Origin: VFMC01 sp040380855
GTDB lineage: Bacteria; Actinomycetota; Acidimicrobiia; Acidimicrobiales; Ilumatobacteraceae
NCBI GenBank assembly: GCA_040380855.1
Contig: JBEIIG010000009.1
Span: forward strand, 1-64,000
Direction: 5' to 3'
DNA length: 64,000 bases
Shown here: positions 16,909 to 25,252 of the stretch, piece by piece
Layout: the number at the start of each line of letters is the position of its first letter
How positions within the stretch are numbered: the stretch's first letter is position 1
Translations under genes and position numbers: made by a program
The notes under the pieces: model-generated
What the model saw: only the letters and a program-made list of their open reading frames with translations
The model's database searches: none
What the model was told of the DNA's origin: nothing

Positions 16909-17736
16909 TCAGAGCCGCGAGCGCAGCGACCAGATTTCGGGGAACAGCACCACGTCGAGCATCGCTCGGAGGTAGCCGACACCCGACGTGCCACCGGTGC
17001 CACGCTTCGTGCCGATCACCCGTTCGACCGTGGTGAGGTGCCGGAAGCGCCACAGTCGGAACGCGTCCTCGAAGTCGGTCAGTTCCTCACCGAGTTGGTA
17101 CAGGTCCCAGTGCGCCTCGGGATCGCGGTACACCTGCAGCCACGCCGCCTCCACGGCCTCCGACGCCGCGTACGGGCGACTCCAGTCGCGGTCGACGCAC
17201 TCGGCGGGCACCGCCAGGCCGCGCCGCGCCAGCAGGCGCAACGACTCGTCGTACAGCGAGGGCGCCCGCCACGCCGCCTCCACCTCGGCCAGCACGTCGG
17301 GCCGGTGGGCGTGCGGACGCAGCATCTGTTCGTTCTTGTTCCCCGCGGCGAACTCGATACAGCGGTACTGCCAGCTCTGGAACCCGCTGCTGTTCGACAG
17401 GTAGGGGCGGATCGCCGAGTACTCCGGTGGGGTCATCGTGGCCAACACGTCCCACGCGTGCACGAGTTGCTCCATGATGCGGCTCACCCGCGACAGCATC
17501 TTGAACCCCGGCGCCAGTCGATCGTCGGCGATCGCAGCGATGGCCGCCCCCAACTCGTGGCGCATCAGCTTCATCCACAACTCACTCGTCTGGTGCTGGA
17601 TGATGAACAGCATCTCGTTGTGCTCGGGCGACAGCGGATGCTGGGCGGAGAGCACCTCGTCGAGGTGCAGGTAGTCGCCGTAACTCATGTCGTGCGAGAA
17701 GTCGAGTTGCGCGCCGTGCGGATGGTCGGAGGTCAT
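16909..17736 (-). CDS. kynA: Tryptophan 2,3-dioxygenase
   Basis: A 275-residue heme enzyme that opens the indole ring of L-tryptophan with O2 to give N-formylkynurenine, the first step of the kynurenine pathway. Seen: EMLFIIQHQTSELWMKL, SGFQSWQYRCIEFAAG and GTGGTSGVGYLR near the C-terminus, all family hallmarks. The RFRHLTTVERVIG region holds the proximal heme histidine. The ATG at 17736 is chosen because GAGG lies about 8 nt before it; another ATG 9 bases upstream is too close to that element. It starts 17 bases after the response-regulator stop. No kynurenine formamidase or kynureninase is found nearby. Confidence 0.95.
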   Translation of the reverse strand: MTSDHPHGAQLDFSHDMSYGDYLHLDEVLSAQHPLSPEHNEMLFIIQHQTSELWMKLMRHELGAAIAAIADDRLAPGFKMLSRVSRIMEQLVHAWDVLATMTPPEYSAIRPYLSNSSGFQSWQYRCIEFAAGNKNEQMLRPHAHRPDVLAEVEAAWRAPSLYDESLRLLARRGLAVPAECVDRDWSRPYAASEAVEAAWLQVYRDPEAHWDLYQLGEELTDFEDAFRLWRFRHLTTVERVIGTKRGTGGTSGVGYLRAMLDVVLFPEIWSLRSRL

Positions 17737-17753
17737 CGCGACCATCCTCGCGC

Positions 17754-18392
17754 TCACACCAGGCGTCGGCCGGCAGCCCACGCGGTGAGTTCGTGTCGGT
17801 TCGACACCTGCAGTTTGCGCAGCACGGCCGACACATGGGTCTCGATCGTCTTCACCGACAGGTGGAGACGGTTGGCCACCTCACGGTACGTGTACCCACG
17901 AGCGATCAGGCGCATCACCTCCAGTTCGCGCGCCGTGAGCAGATCGAGTTCAGGGTCGACCGGGGCGGCCACCTCGCCCGAGAACGCGTCGAGCACGAAG
18001 CCGGCCAGGCGGGGCGAGAACACGGCATCGCCGTCGTGCACCCGATGGATCGCGTCGATCAGATCCGCCGCATCGATGCTCTTGGTCACATAGCCCCGCG
18101 CGCCGGCGCGGATGACCGCCACCACGTCGCCGGCCTGATCGCTCACCGACAGCGCCAGGAACACCGCCTCGGGCCAGGTGCTGCGCACCCGCTCGATGAT
18201 CGACCGGCCACCACCACCGGGTAGATGCACGTCGACGAGCACCACATCGGGTCGGCGCTCGAGGATGCCCGTCACTGCTTGATCGACGTCGCCGGCCTCG
18301 CCAACCACCTCGATCGTGTCGGAAGCCGCCAATTCGCTGCGCACCCCGGCGCGGAACAGCGCATGGTCGTCGACCAGATAGCACGTGATCAC
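17754..18392 (-). CDS. NarL/LuxR-type response regulator (LiaR/VraR-like)
   Basis: A 212-residue two-component regulator. The receiver domain (1-120) has the acidic pair in LVDDH (D8, D9), the phosphoacceptor D54 in LVDVHLPG and the lysine in YVTKS. The LuxR-type helix-turn-helix (about 145-205) contains LTARELEVMRLIARGYTYREVA...SVKTIETHVSAVLRKL. Its start overlaps the kinase stop by 4 bases, so the pair is translationally coupled. Four CCCTGA-type half-sites in the divergent gap beyond the kinase start are good candidates for its binding sites. Confidence 0.92.
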   Translation of the reverse strand: MITCYLVDDHALFRAGVRSELAASDTIEVVGEAGDVDQAVTGILERRPDVVLVDVHLPGGGGRSIIERVRSTWPEAVFLALSVSDQAGDVVAVIRAGARGYVTKSIDAADLIDAIHRVHDGDAVFSPRLAGFVLDAFSGEVAAPVDPELDLLTARELEVMRLIARGYTYREVANRLHLSVKTIETHVSAVLRKLQVSNRHELTAWAAGRRLV

Positions 18393-19618
18393 GGAGTCAC
18401 CAGCTCGCCCGCAGTCGGTTGCCGCGTCAACCGCAGCGACACCTCGGTGCCATCACCTGGGCTGCTCGTCACCGATGCCTCACCGCCGATGCGTAGCAGT
18501 CGCCCGACGATCGAGTCGCGGACACCACGCCGGTCGGCGTCGACCGTCGCCGGATCGAAGCCCACACCGCGATCGCGCACGAAGATCTCGACCGCTCCGT
18601 CGTTCACCTCGGCGAAGACCGCGACCGTCGGTGCTCCACTGTGCTTGGCGGCATTCAGGCAGGCCTCGCGGGTGGCGGCGAGCAGCACGGCACAGCGTTC
18701 GTCCACCGGGCAGTCACCCACCGACACCACCTCCACCGGCACGTCGTAGGCATCCTCCACCTCGACCGCGATCTCACCGAGGGCGGCTGCGAGCGTGTTC
18801 GCCGATCGAGGCACTGCCGAGTCGCCGTACAGCCATTCACGCAACTCGCGCTCTTGGCGTCGGGCCAGGGTGACCGTGCGCCGCGGGTCGTCGGCGGTGC
18901 GCTGGATGAGCGCCAGGGTCTGCAGCACCGAGTCGTGCAGATGGGCGGCCACCGCAGCTCGCTCGTCGGCACGGATGCGTTCGCGACGTTCGTCGGCCGC
19001 GCGTTGCGCGAGTCGGGCCAACCAAGGGCCGGCAACGACGCCGACGCCGACGAGGGTGAGCGCCGCCGCCAAGGCCCCCACCCGCACGCTCGTCGGTGTT
19101 CCGCCCTGCCAATCGCTCGTCGCACCGCCCGCCACCAGCACGCCGGCGGCCATCAACCCGACACCCACCATCACCCGGCCCTGCAGCCAGCGGCCCCCGC
19201 TCCGGGCCAGCACGAGCGCACCGATCCCCATCACCGCAGCCGCCACCATCGGGACATCACCCAACCACACCCCGGTCGACCGCACCACCAACAGCAGTCC
19301 GGCCGTGATGAACACCACCGCTGCGTCACGCCGCCGGTCGTGGGGATGCGCCGGACCGACCTCCACGGCGCGCGCTGCCACTGCGTGGCCCAGTGCGTAC
19401 AGCGCCACGCCGAGGCCTCCGGCAAGGCTCAACAGCACCACCGCCACCCGCATCAACGCGGCATCGACACCGTGCTGGTCGGCGAACCCACCGGCCACAC
19501 CCGCCAGCACACGTCGGTCGGTGCGCGCCCGGAACTCGAGCGACCGGTCGGCCGGGACGAGCGATGCGAGGAGGTCGACCACGATGTCATCTTCGCGCCA
19601 CGGGACCGGGCCGCACAT
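18389..19618 (-). CDS. Sensor histidine kinase with N-terminal PspC domain (LiaS-like)
   Basis: 409 residues. A PspC domain (about 32-85, RTDRRVLAGVAGGFADQHG) is fused to several membrane segments (about 100-200). A HisKA_3 dimerisation domain follows with phosphoacceptor H228 in AAHLHDSVLQTL, and a C-terminal HATPase_c with EACLNAAKHSG (N box) and FVRDRGVGFD (G1 box). It should sense envelope stress and phosphorylate the adjoining regulator. The ATG at 19618 lies inside an inverted repeat, so the GTG at about 19582 (V13) may be the real start. A PspC-type membrane protein is divergently encoded 108 bases away. Confidence 0.9.
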   Translation of the reverse strand: MCGPVPWREDDIVVDLLASLVPADRSLEFRARTDRRVLAGVAGGFADQHGVDAALMRVAVVLLSLAGGLGVALYALGHAVAARAVEVGPAHPHDRRRDAAVVFITAGLLLVVRSTGVWLGDVPMVAAAVMGIGALVLARSGGRWLQGRVMVGVGLMAAGVLVAGGATSDWQGGTPTSVRVGALAAALTLVGVGVVAGPWLARLAQRAADERRERIRADERAAVAAHLHDSVLQTLALIQRTADDPRRTVTLARRQERELREWLYGDSAVPRSANTLAAALGEIAVEVEDAYDVPVEVVSVGDCPVDERCAVLLAATREACLNAAKHSGAPTVAVFAEVNDGAVEIFVRDRGVGFDPATVDADRRGVRDSIVGRLLRIGGEASVTSSPGDGTEVSLRLTRQPTAGELVTP

Positions 19619-19693
19619 CGGTGATCACCCTGAACGCGACCCTGAGCCCGGATCGGGGTCGGTTCAGGGATCGATCAGGGCGTGTCACCGATG
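19616..19693. promoter_or_regulatory. Divergent regulatory region with four CCCTGA/TCAGGG half-sites
   Basis: The arms CATCGGTGATCACCCTGA (19616-19633) and TCAGGGCGTGTCACCGATG (19675-19693) are near-complementary. CCCTGA occurs at 19628 and 19640; TCAGGG occurs at 19664 and 19675. The layout is symmetrical between the divergent kinase and PspC genes. I infer autoregulation by the NarL-type regulator. Confidence 0.55.
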
Positions 19694-19726
19694 TGATCGA
19701 CCGATCCGCCGACGCACGCTGAACAC

Positions 19727-20929
19727 ATGGATGAGAACACCCCGAACTCCGAACCGACCGATGCCCGACCGCCGGTCGGTGGCGCCGTGCTGGACGACCA
19801 CGACCGGCCCGACCAGACTGCCGCCATGAACGCGGCCCCGCCGTCGACCGCCTGGTACGACGTACCCGTCGCCCGCTCTGCCACCGACGGCAAGGTGGGG
19901 GGAGTGATTGCCGGCGTCTGTCGGGCACATGGCTTCGACGTCGGTAGCACGCGTCTCGCGTTCGCTGTCGTTGCACTTCTGCTCCCCGTGTTGGTGTTCG
20001 TCTACCTCGCTGCGTGGATCCTGCTCCCTACCGATCCCGCCCCTGCTGTCTCGCCCCGACAGCTCGTCACCGAACGGCAGCGGCGGCCGCTGCTCATCGC
20101 ACTCGGTGCGGTGTCGGTGGCCGTGCTCGTCGGCTCGGTCGGATCGTGGTGGTGGCTCGGCAACTTCCCCTGGGGTCTCGGGCTCATCGCAGGTGGTGTG
20201 CTGCTGTGGTTGCTCTCCGCCCGCCGCACTCCTCCTGCGGCGATGCCCACCGAGGTCGCAGCGGAACCCCCGGCGCCCGGCCGGCGCACCCGCGTCCGGT
20301 CGCGCCGACGCGTTCCCATTGCCTCGATCACCCTGGTCGCCCTCGCCGTGATCGCGGCGTTGCTCCAACTCGGCGAGAACCTCGATTGGTGGAACATCGC
20401 AGCAGGCGCCGCGTTGATGACCGGTCTTGCGGTCATGGTGCTCGCCACCATCGTCAGTGCCATCGTCAACCGCTCCAAGGCACTGATCGCCGTCACCCTC
20501 CTCCTCACAGCCGGCCTCACCGGTTTCGCCATCGCCGATCCGGCGCTCGACGGTCCGATCGGTGATCGCGCCGTTCGCCTGGCCCCCGGCAGCGACACCG
20601 GCATCCAGTGGCAGCAGGGCATCGGACGGCTGCGCATCGACCTGCGTGATCTCGAGTTCACCGAAGGTGCCGACCCCACCACCATCACCGCCTCGGTGGG
20701 GATCGGCCAACTGGAGGTGGTGATGCACCGAGACGTCACGATCGATGTCAGCGGGTCGGTGAACATCGGGCAGATCCTGCTATACAACGAGCAGGTGGCC
20801 TCGGGTGTGCGCGTGCAGCACCGGGTCGTCGTCCCAGCAGCCGACCAACCGGCGGCCGGCACCGTGCGGCTCGACCTCGAGGTGGGGGTGGGCGAGATCA
20901 CCGTCATCCGCACCGACGCCGACCGCTGA
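19727..20929 (+). CDS. PspC-domain membrane protein with LiaF-like C-terminal domain
   Basis: 400 residues. The PspC domain (about 48-98, ARSATDGKVGGVIAGVCRAHG...AWILLP) is followed by paired hydrophobic segments (about 108-150, 180-250). The extracytoplasmic C-terminal region (about 265-400) has repeated beta strands such as LRIDLRDLEF, VGIGQLEVVM and VNIGQILLYN, typical of the toast-rack domain of LiaF/PspC regulators. It probably holds the adjacent PspC kinase inactive until the membrane is stressed. The disordered N-terminus is 45 residues long. A CACGCT hexamer 6 nt before the ATG may be the -10. Confidence 0.82.
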   Translation: MDENTPNSEPTDARPPVGGAVLDDHDRPDQTAAMNAAPPSTAWYDVPVARSATDGKVGGVIAGVCRAHGFDVGSTRLAFAVVALLLPVLVFVYLAAWILLPTDPAPAVSPRQLVTERQRRPLLIALGAVSVAVLVGSVGSWWWLGNFPWGLGLIAGGVLLWLLSARRTPPAAMPTEVAAEPPAPGRRTRVRSRRRVPIASITLVALAVIAALLQLGENLDWWNIAAGAALMTGLAVMVLATIVSAIVNRSKALIAVTLLLTAGLTGFAIADPALDGPIGDRAVRLAPGSDTGIQWQQGIGRLRIDLRDLEFTEGADPTTITASVGIGQLEVVMHRDVTIDVSGSVNIGQILLYNEQVASGVRVQHRVVVPAADQPAAGTVRLDLEVGVGEITVIRTDADR

Positions 20930-20930
20930 G

Positions 20931-20936
20931 TACGGT
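20931..20936 (+). promoter_or_regulatory. Leaderless-type -10 (TACGGT)
   Basis: TACGGT ends 6 nt before the ATG at 20943. It begins 2 bases after the stop of the PspC gene. Confidence 0.55.
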
Positions 20937-20942
20937 GCGGCC

Positions 20943-21968
20943 ATGCAGGTCGACGTGATGACATCGCCCCTTCCGCTCGCCCAGATGGGCGCCTTCGCCC
21001 AACGGGTGCAGGCCGCCGGGTTCGACGGCATCGTGTTCACCGAGGGGGGCCGCACCGCCTACCTATCGGCTGCGGTCGCTGCCACCGCGGCGCCCGGACT
21101 GCACCTGTCGACCGGTGTGGCGGTGGCGTTCCCCCGCAGTCCGATGGTGACGGCACAGGTGGCGTGGGAACTGCAGGAAGCAACGGGTGGCAACTTCCGT
21201 CTGGGCCTCGGCACACAGGTGCGCACCCACGTCGTGCGCCGATATGGCGTGCCGTTCGAACCGCCCGGCCCACGCCTGCGTGACTATGTGCAGGCAGTAC
21301 GGGCCTGTTTCGCCGGGTTCCACGGCGAGCCACTCGACCATCACGGCCCGTTCTACGAGCTCACCTTCTTGAACCGTCAGTGGAGCCCCGGCACCATCGC
21401 CGTCGCCGATCCGAAGGTCGATGTGGCCGCAGTGAACCCGTGGATGCTGCGCATGGCCGGCGAGGTGGCCGACGGCGTGCACGTGCATCCGATCGGCGAG
21501 CCCGGCTACCTGCGCCGCCATGTAGTGCCGAACGTGGCAGCCGGCGCCGCCGCCACCGGGCGCGACGCGTCGGCCGTCGACCTCATCGTGCCGGTCAGTT
21601 GCATCGTCGGCGACACCGACGCCGAACGCGAGGCCGACCGCACGGCCATGCGCGCCTCGCTCAGCTTCTACGGCAGCACGCCGAACTACGCGTTCATCTG
21701 GGACGAGGCCGGGTTCGAGGGCACCACCGCCCGCGTACGCGCCCACCAGAAGGCCGGCGACATGGCGGCGATGATGGCCGAGATCACCGACGACCACCTG
21801 GCGGCGTTCACCACCGAGGCCACCTGGGACACGCTGGCCCGGACGCTGGTCGACAAGTACGCCGGGCTCGCGTCGCGACTGGTGGTGTACAACGCCACCG
21901 GCGGCCACCCCGAACGGCTCGAACGCATGGGTCAGGTGGCACAACAGGTCCGCGCGCTCACCAGCTGA
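20943..21968 (+). CDS. LLM-class F420-dependent oxidoreductase (TIGR03617-like)
   Basis: A 341-residue TIM-barrel enzyme of the luciferase-like superfamily. Seen: MQVDVMTSPLPLAQMGAFAQRVQAAGFDGIVFTEGG, LHLSTGVAVAFPRSPM and RLGLGTQVRTHVVRRYGV (cofactor phosphate region). These match a subfamily mostly found in F420-producing actinobacteria that transfers hydride from reduced F420. The substrate is unknown. The following LLM gene starts 18 bases later, also with its own -10, so expression may be both linked and independent. Confidence 0.85.
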   Translation: MQVDVMTSPLPLAQMGAFAQRVQAAGFDGIVFTEGGRTAYLSAAVAATAAPGLHLSTGVAVAFPRSPMVTAQVAWELQEATGGNFRLGLGTQVRTHVVRRYGVPFEPPGPRLRDYVQAVRACFAGFHGEPLDHHGPFYELTFLNRQWSPGTIAVADPKVDVAAVNPWMLRMAGEVADGVHVHPIGEPGYLRRHVVPNVAAGAAATGRDASAVDLIVPVSCIVGDTDAEREADRTAMRASLSFYGSTPNYAFIWDEAGFEGTTARVRAHQKAGDMAAMMAEITDDHLAAFTTEATWDTLARTLVDKYAGLASRLVVYNATGGHPERLERMGQVAQQVRALTS

Positions 21969-21973
21969 CCCCG

Positions 21974-21979
21974 TACAGT
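21974..21979 (+). promoter_or_regulatory. Leaderless-type -10 (TACAGT)
   Basis: TACAGT ends 7 nt before the ATG at 21987; the whole intergenic gap is 18 bases. Confidence 0.5.
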
Positions 21980-21986
21980 TCAGCCC

Positions 21987-22979
21987 ATGACCGCACGCAA
22001 CTCGCTCGTCCGCATGGGCCTCCAGATCCCCAACTTCACCTACCCCGGCGTGGGCCCCGACGAGTTGTTCGAGCGCATCTCCCTCATCGCCACCACCGCC
22101 GAGGCCAGCGGCTTCGACAGCGTGTGGGTGATGGACCACTTCTACCAGCTGCCCATGCTCGGCAAGCCCGAGCAGGAGATGTTCGAGTGCTACTCGCTGC
22201 TCACGGCATTGGCCGCCCGCACCAGCAAGGTCCGGCTCGGCGCCATGGTGGGTGGCATGACGTATCGCAACCCGGCGTACCTGGCCAAGACCGTCACCGG
22301 CCTCGACGTCATCTCCCGTGGCCGTGCGATCTGGGGCATCGGCGCCGGCTGGTTCGAGATGGAGCACAACGCGTACGGCTACGAGTTCGGCACGTTCACC
22401 GACCGCTTCGAGAAACTCGAAGAGGGCCTGCAGATCGCGAAGAGCATGTTCGTGAACGAGCGCACCACGTTCGCCGGGAAATGGTTCCAGGTCACCGATG
22501 CACTGAACGTGCCCAAGCCGGTGCAGGCCGGTGGACCGCCCGTGCTCATCGGTGGCAGCGGCGAGAAGAAGACCCTGCGCATGGTCGCCCAGTACGGCGA
22601 CGCCTGCAACGTGTTCGGCGACGCCGCCACCGTGCGCCGCCTGATGGACGTACTCGACGGCCACTGCGAGCGCCTCGGCCGCGACCCCGGCGAGATCTGC
22701 CGCACCCGCCTCGGCACGCTGGTGGTGGGCCGCACGATGGAGGAGGCCGAGGCCAAGGTGAGCGCCCGCTTCGGTGGCGGCAGCCTCAGCGACATGCCCG
22801 CCGACGTACAGGCTCGGTTGCGGGCGATGTTCATCCTCGGCGACGCCGCCTCCGTGCAGGCCCAGGTGCAGGAACTGCTCGACGCAGGTCTCGACGGCAT
22901 CGTGTTCAACATGCCCGACGCACACGATGTCGAGTCGGTCGAGTTGGCCGGCGAGATCCTCCGGCCACTGCTCGGCTGA
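21987..22979 (+). CDS. LLM-class F420-dependent oxidoreductase
   Basis: 330 residues, complete barrel. Seen: GLQIPNFTYPGVGPDELFERI, FDSVWVMDHFYQLP, VRLGAMVGGMTYRNPAYLAKTVTGLDVIS and AIWGIGAGWFEMEHNAYG, the standard F420-family landmarks. PVLIGGSGEKKTLRMVAQYGDACN completes the cofactor pocket. It should reduce or oxidise an unknown organic substrate with coenzyme F420. The molybdopterin oxidoreductase gene begins 8 bases after its stop, so the two are likely co-expressed. Confidence 0.88.
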   Translation: MTARNSLVRMGLQIPNFTYPGVGPDELFERISLIATTAEASGFDSVWVMDHFYQLPMLGKPEQEMFECYSLLTALAARTSKVRLGAMVGGMTYRNPAYLAKTVTGLDVISRGRAIWGIGAGWFEMEHNAYGYEFGTFTDRFEKLEEGLQIAKSMFVNERTTFAGKWFQVTDALNVPKPVQAGGPPVLIGGSGEKKTLRMVAQYGDACNVFGDAATVRRLMDVLDGHCERLGRDPGEICRTRLGTLVVGRTMEEAEAKVSARFGGGSLSDMPADVQARLRAMFILGDAASVQAQVQELLDAGLDGIVFNMPDAHDVESVELAGEILRPLLG

Positions 22980-22987
22980 GCGCGTCG

Positions 22988-25066
22988 ATGGAGATCGTCA
23001 GCCCGTCGCATCGCGTGCTCGGCACGTGCCACCACGACTGCCCCGACAGTTGCGGCTGGCAGGTGGAGGTGCGCGACGGCACCGCGGTGTCGATGCGCGG
23101 CAACCCCGCCCACCCCTACAGCCAGGGCGAATTGTGCCCGAAGGTGAACCGCTTCCTCGATCGCGTGTACAGCCCGATGCGCGTCACCACACCCCTGCGT
23201 CGAGTGGGCGCAAAGGGCGAGGGCCGTTTCGAACCGGTGTCGTGGGACGAGGCGCTCGCCGAGATCGCCACCCGCTTCCGGCACATCATCGACACCGACG
23301 GCCCGGGCGCCATCGTGCCCTACACCAGCGCCGGCAACCAGGGCCTGCTCGCGCTGTTCTTCGGTGAACGCCTGTGGAACCACCTCGGTGTGGCTGCCAC
23401 CTCGGGTGCGCTGTGCGGTCTCACCGCCGGGGCGGGGGCCGCAGCCACCAACGGCACCGGCAAGGCGCTCGACCCCAGCGAGATGCGCCACTCGAAGCTG
23501 ATCATCCTGTGGGCCACCAACACCCGGCTCACCAACCGCCACCTGTGGCCGGTGGTCGAAGCCGCCCGTCGTGAGGGCGCGCAGGTGGTGGTGATCGACC
23601 CCATCCGCACCATCACCGCCGACTCGGCCGACTGGTTCCTGCAGCCACTGCCCGGCACCGACGTGGCGTTGATGCTGGCGATGATGCACGTCCTGGTGCG
23701 CGACGACCTGCTCGACCACGAATGGATCGCGGCCCACACCGAAGGGTTCGACGAGTTGGCGGCGCACGTGGCCGAGTGGACACCCGAGCGCGCAGCCGCT
23801 GTCACCGGCCTCGACGCCGCCGACATCGAGCGGCTCGCCACCCTGTACGGCACCATCCGCCCGGCCGCCATCCGCACGCTCATCGGTGCCGAACACCACG
23901 AACACGGTGCCATGTTCTTCCGCACGCTCGCCTGCCTGCCGGCGCTGGTGGGTGCGTGGCGCGACCTCGGTGGCGGCTTCGCCCGCAGCGTTGGTGTGTG
24001 GTGCGACGCGGCGGTCGACTTCGTCGCACTCACCCGCCCCGATCTGGCACGCCCCGACGGCGGTGCCGGGCGCACGCGGCGCGACCTGCCGATGGTGCGC
24101 ATGGCCGAGTGGCTGAACGACCCGGCGCCATACGGCGGGCCACCCGTGCGCGCCCTGGTGGCCGTCGGCGTGAACGCCGTGGTGTCGGTGCCCAACGCGG
24201 CAGCCATTGCACGCGGCCTGCAGCGCGACGACCTGTTCACCGTGGTGCACGAACAGTTCCTCACCGACACGGCCCGCTACGCCGACATCGTGCTGCCCGC
24301 CACCACCCACATCGAAGCGCTCGACGTGGTCACGTCGTGGGGCCATCTGCAGATCGGGTGGAACGAGGCGGCCATCGCACCGGTCGGCGAGGCCGTCAGC
24401 AACAGCGAACTCCACCGCCGCCTCGCCGCCGCCCTGGGCTGCACCGAACCGGCCCTGTTCGACGACGACCTCACCGTGCTGCGCGACATCCTTCCCGGCA
24501 TCGACCTCGAGCAACTACGCACCGACGGGTTCGTGCGGGCCCCTGCCTATCCGGCCGAGGGCCGACCCTGGGCCGATGGTGGTTTCCCCACCGCCAGCGG
24601 CAGGGTGGAGTTGGCCAGCGATGCGCTCGCCGCACGCGGCCTGCCGCGGCTGCCCACGTTCACCCCGGCGAGCGAGTCGATGGGCAGTGCCGCGGCCACC
24701 CGCTTCCCGTTCGCGCTGCTCACACCCAAACAGCATGTGCGCTTCTTGAACTCCAGTTACTCGCATCTCCCCAAGCACGCCGCTGCCGAAGGCGAGCCAT
24801 ACGTCGAGATGGTCGCCACCGATGCGGCAGACCTGGGCGTGGTCGATGGGCAGACGGTGCGGGTGCACAACGACCGCGGCCAACTGCAGGTGCCCGTGAA
24901 GGTGACCGAGCGGTTGCGTCAGGGCGTGGTGGCCATCCCGTGGGGTTGGTGGGGTGCCAGCCATGCCGACGGCATCGGTGCCAACGCCCTCACCAACGAC
25001 ACCCTCACCGATTGGGGAGGTGGCGTGGCCTACAGCGACACCCTCGTCGCCATCACCCCCATCTGA
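22988..25066 (+). CDS. Molybdopterin (bis-MGD) oxidoreductase with N-terminal 4Fe-4S cluster
   Basis: A 692-residue member of the DMSO reductase superfamily. Cys14, Cys18, Cys22 and Cys50 form a CX3CX3CX27C 4Fe-4S site. The molybdopterin-binding domain runs from about 60 to 560 and the dinucleotide-binding domain (LLTPKQHVRFLNSSYSHLP onward) from about 570. C143 in GALCGLTAG is a possible metal ligand. No Tat signal is seen, so it is cytoplasmic. No separate Fe-S or membrane-anchor subunit is adjacent, which suggests a single-subunit enzyme fed by soluble carriers. The substrate is unknown. It follows the F420 enzyme at 8 bases. Confidence 0.88.
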   Translation: MEIVSPSHRVLGTCHHDCPDSCGWQVEVRDGTAVSMRGNPAHPYSQGELCPKVNRFLDRVYSPMRVTTPLRRVGAKGEGRFEPVSWDEALAEIATRFRHIIDTDGPGAIVPYTSAGNQGLLALFFGERLWNHLGVAATSGALCGLTAGAGAAATNGTGKALDPSEMRHSKLIILWATNTRLTNRHLWPVVEAARREGAQVVVIDPIRTITADSADWFLQPLPGTDVALMLAMMHVLVRDDLLDHEWIAAHTEGFDELAAHVAEWTPERAAAVTGLDAADIERLATLYGTIRPAAIRTLIGAEHHEHGAMFFRTLACLPALVGAWRDLGGGFARSVGVWCDAAVDFVALTRPDLARPDGGAGRTRRDLPMVRMAEWLNDPAPYGGPPVRALVAVGVNAVVSVPNAAAIARGLQRDDLFTVVHEQFLTDTARYADIVLPATTHIEALDVVTSWGHLQIGWNEAAIAPVGEAVSNSELHRRLAAALGCTEPALFDDDLTVLRDILPGIDLEQLRTDGFVRAPAYPAEGRPWADGGFPTASGRVELASDALAARGLPRLPTFTPASESMGSAAATRFPFALLTPKQHVRFLNSSYSHLPKHAAAEGEPYVEMVATDAADLGVVDGQTVRVHNDRGQLQVPVKVTERLRQGVVAIPWGWWGASHADGIGANALTNDTLTDWGGGVAYSDTLVAITPI

Positions 25067-25091
25067 TCCCTTCCCCCACCCGCACCCACCC

Positions 25092-25190
25092 CGTCCGTGA
25101 GGCTGGACCCCGGGGAGGGTGGTCCGGCCTCACCGATCCCGTGGCTCCGTGCGCGTGGGCCACGTAGGTGGGGGTCCACGCTCACGGACG
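25092..25190 (+). other. Intergenic hairpin region with two mutually exclusive stems
   Basis: GTGAGGCTGGACC (25097-25109) pairs with GGTCCGGCCTCAC (25121-25133; one G-U). The overlapping CGTCCGTGAG (25092-25101) pairs perfectly with CTCACGGACG (25181-25190). The two cannot form together. The first may end transcription of the molybdopterin gene. No U-tract follows. It lies 60-160 bases before an MgtE-like gene. Confidence 0.5.
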
Positions 25191-25240
25191 AGGTGTGGGG
25201 TGGGGGGATATGCGGGCCGACCAGCGCAGATGCGTAGGGG

Positions 25241-25246
25241 TAGCCT
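25241..25246 (+). promoter_or_regulatory. Leaderless-type -10 (TAGCCT)
   Basis: TAGCCT ends 6 nt before the ATG of the MgtE-like gene. Confidence 0.5.
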
Positions 25247-25252
25247 TGCCCC

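Noticed and set aside
21380..22987. Long upstream extension of the molybdopterin oxidoreductase frame
   Set aside because: It crosses two conserved LLM genes in another frame and is R/H/P-rich; the Fe-S protein clearly begins at 22988.
25067..25252. M-box magnesium riboswitch before the MgtE-like gene
   Set aside because: Only GTGAGGCT resembles the M-box; the conserved loop sequences are missing, and a leaderless -10 sits just before the gene.
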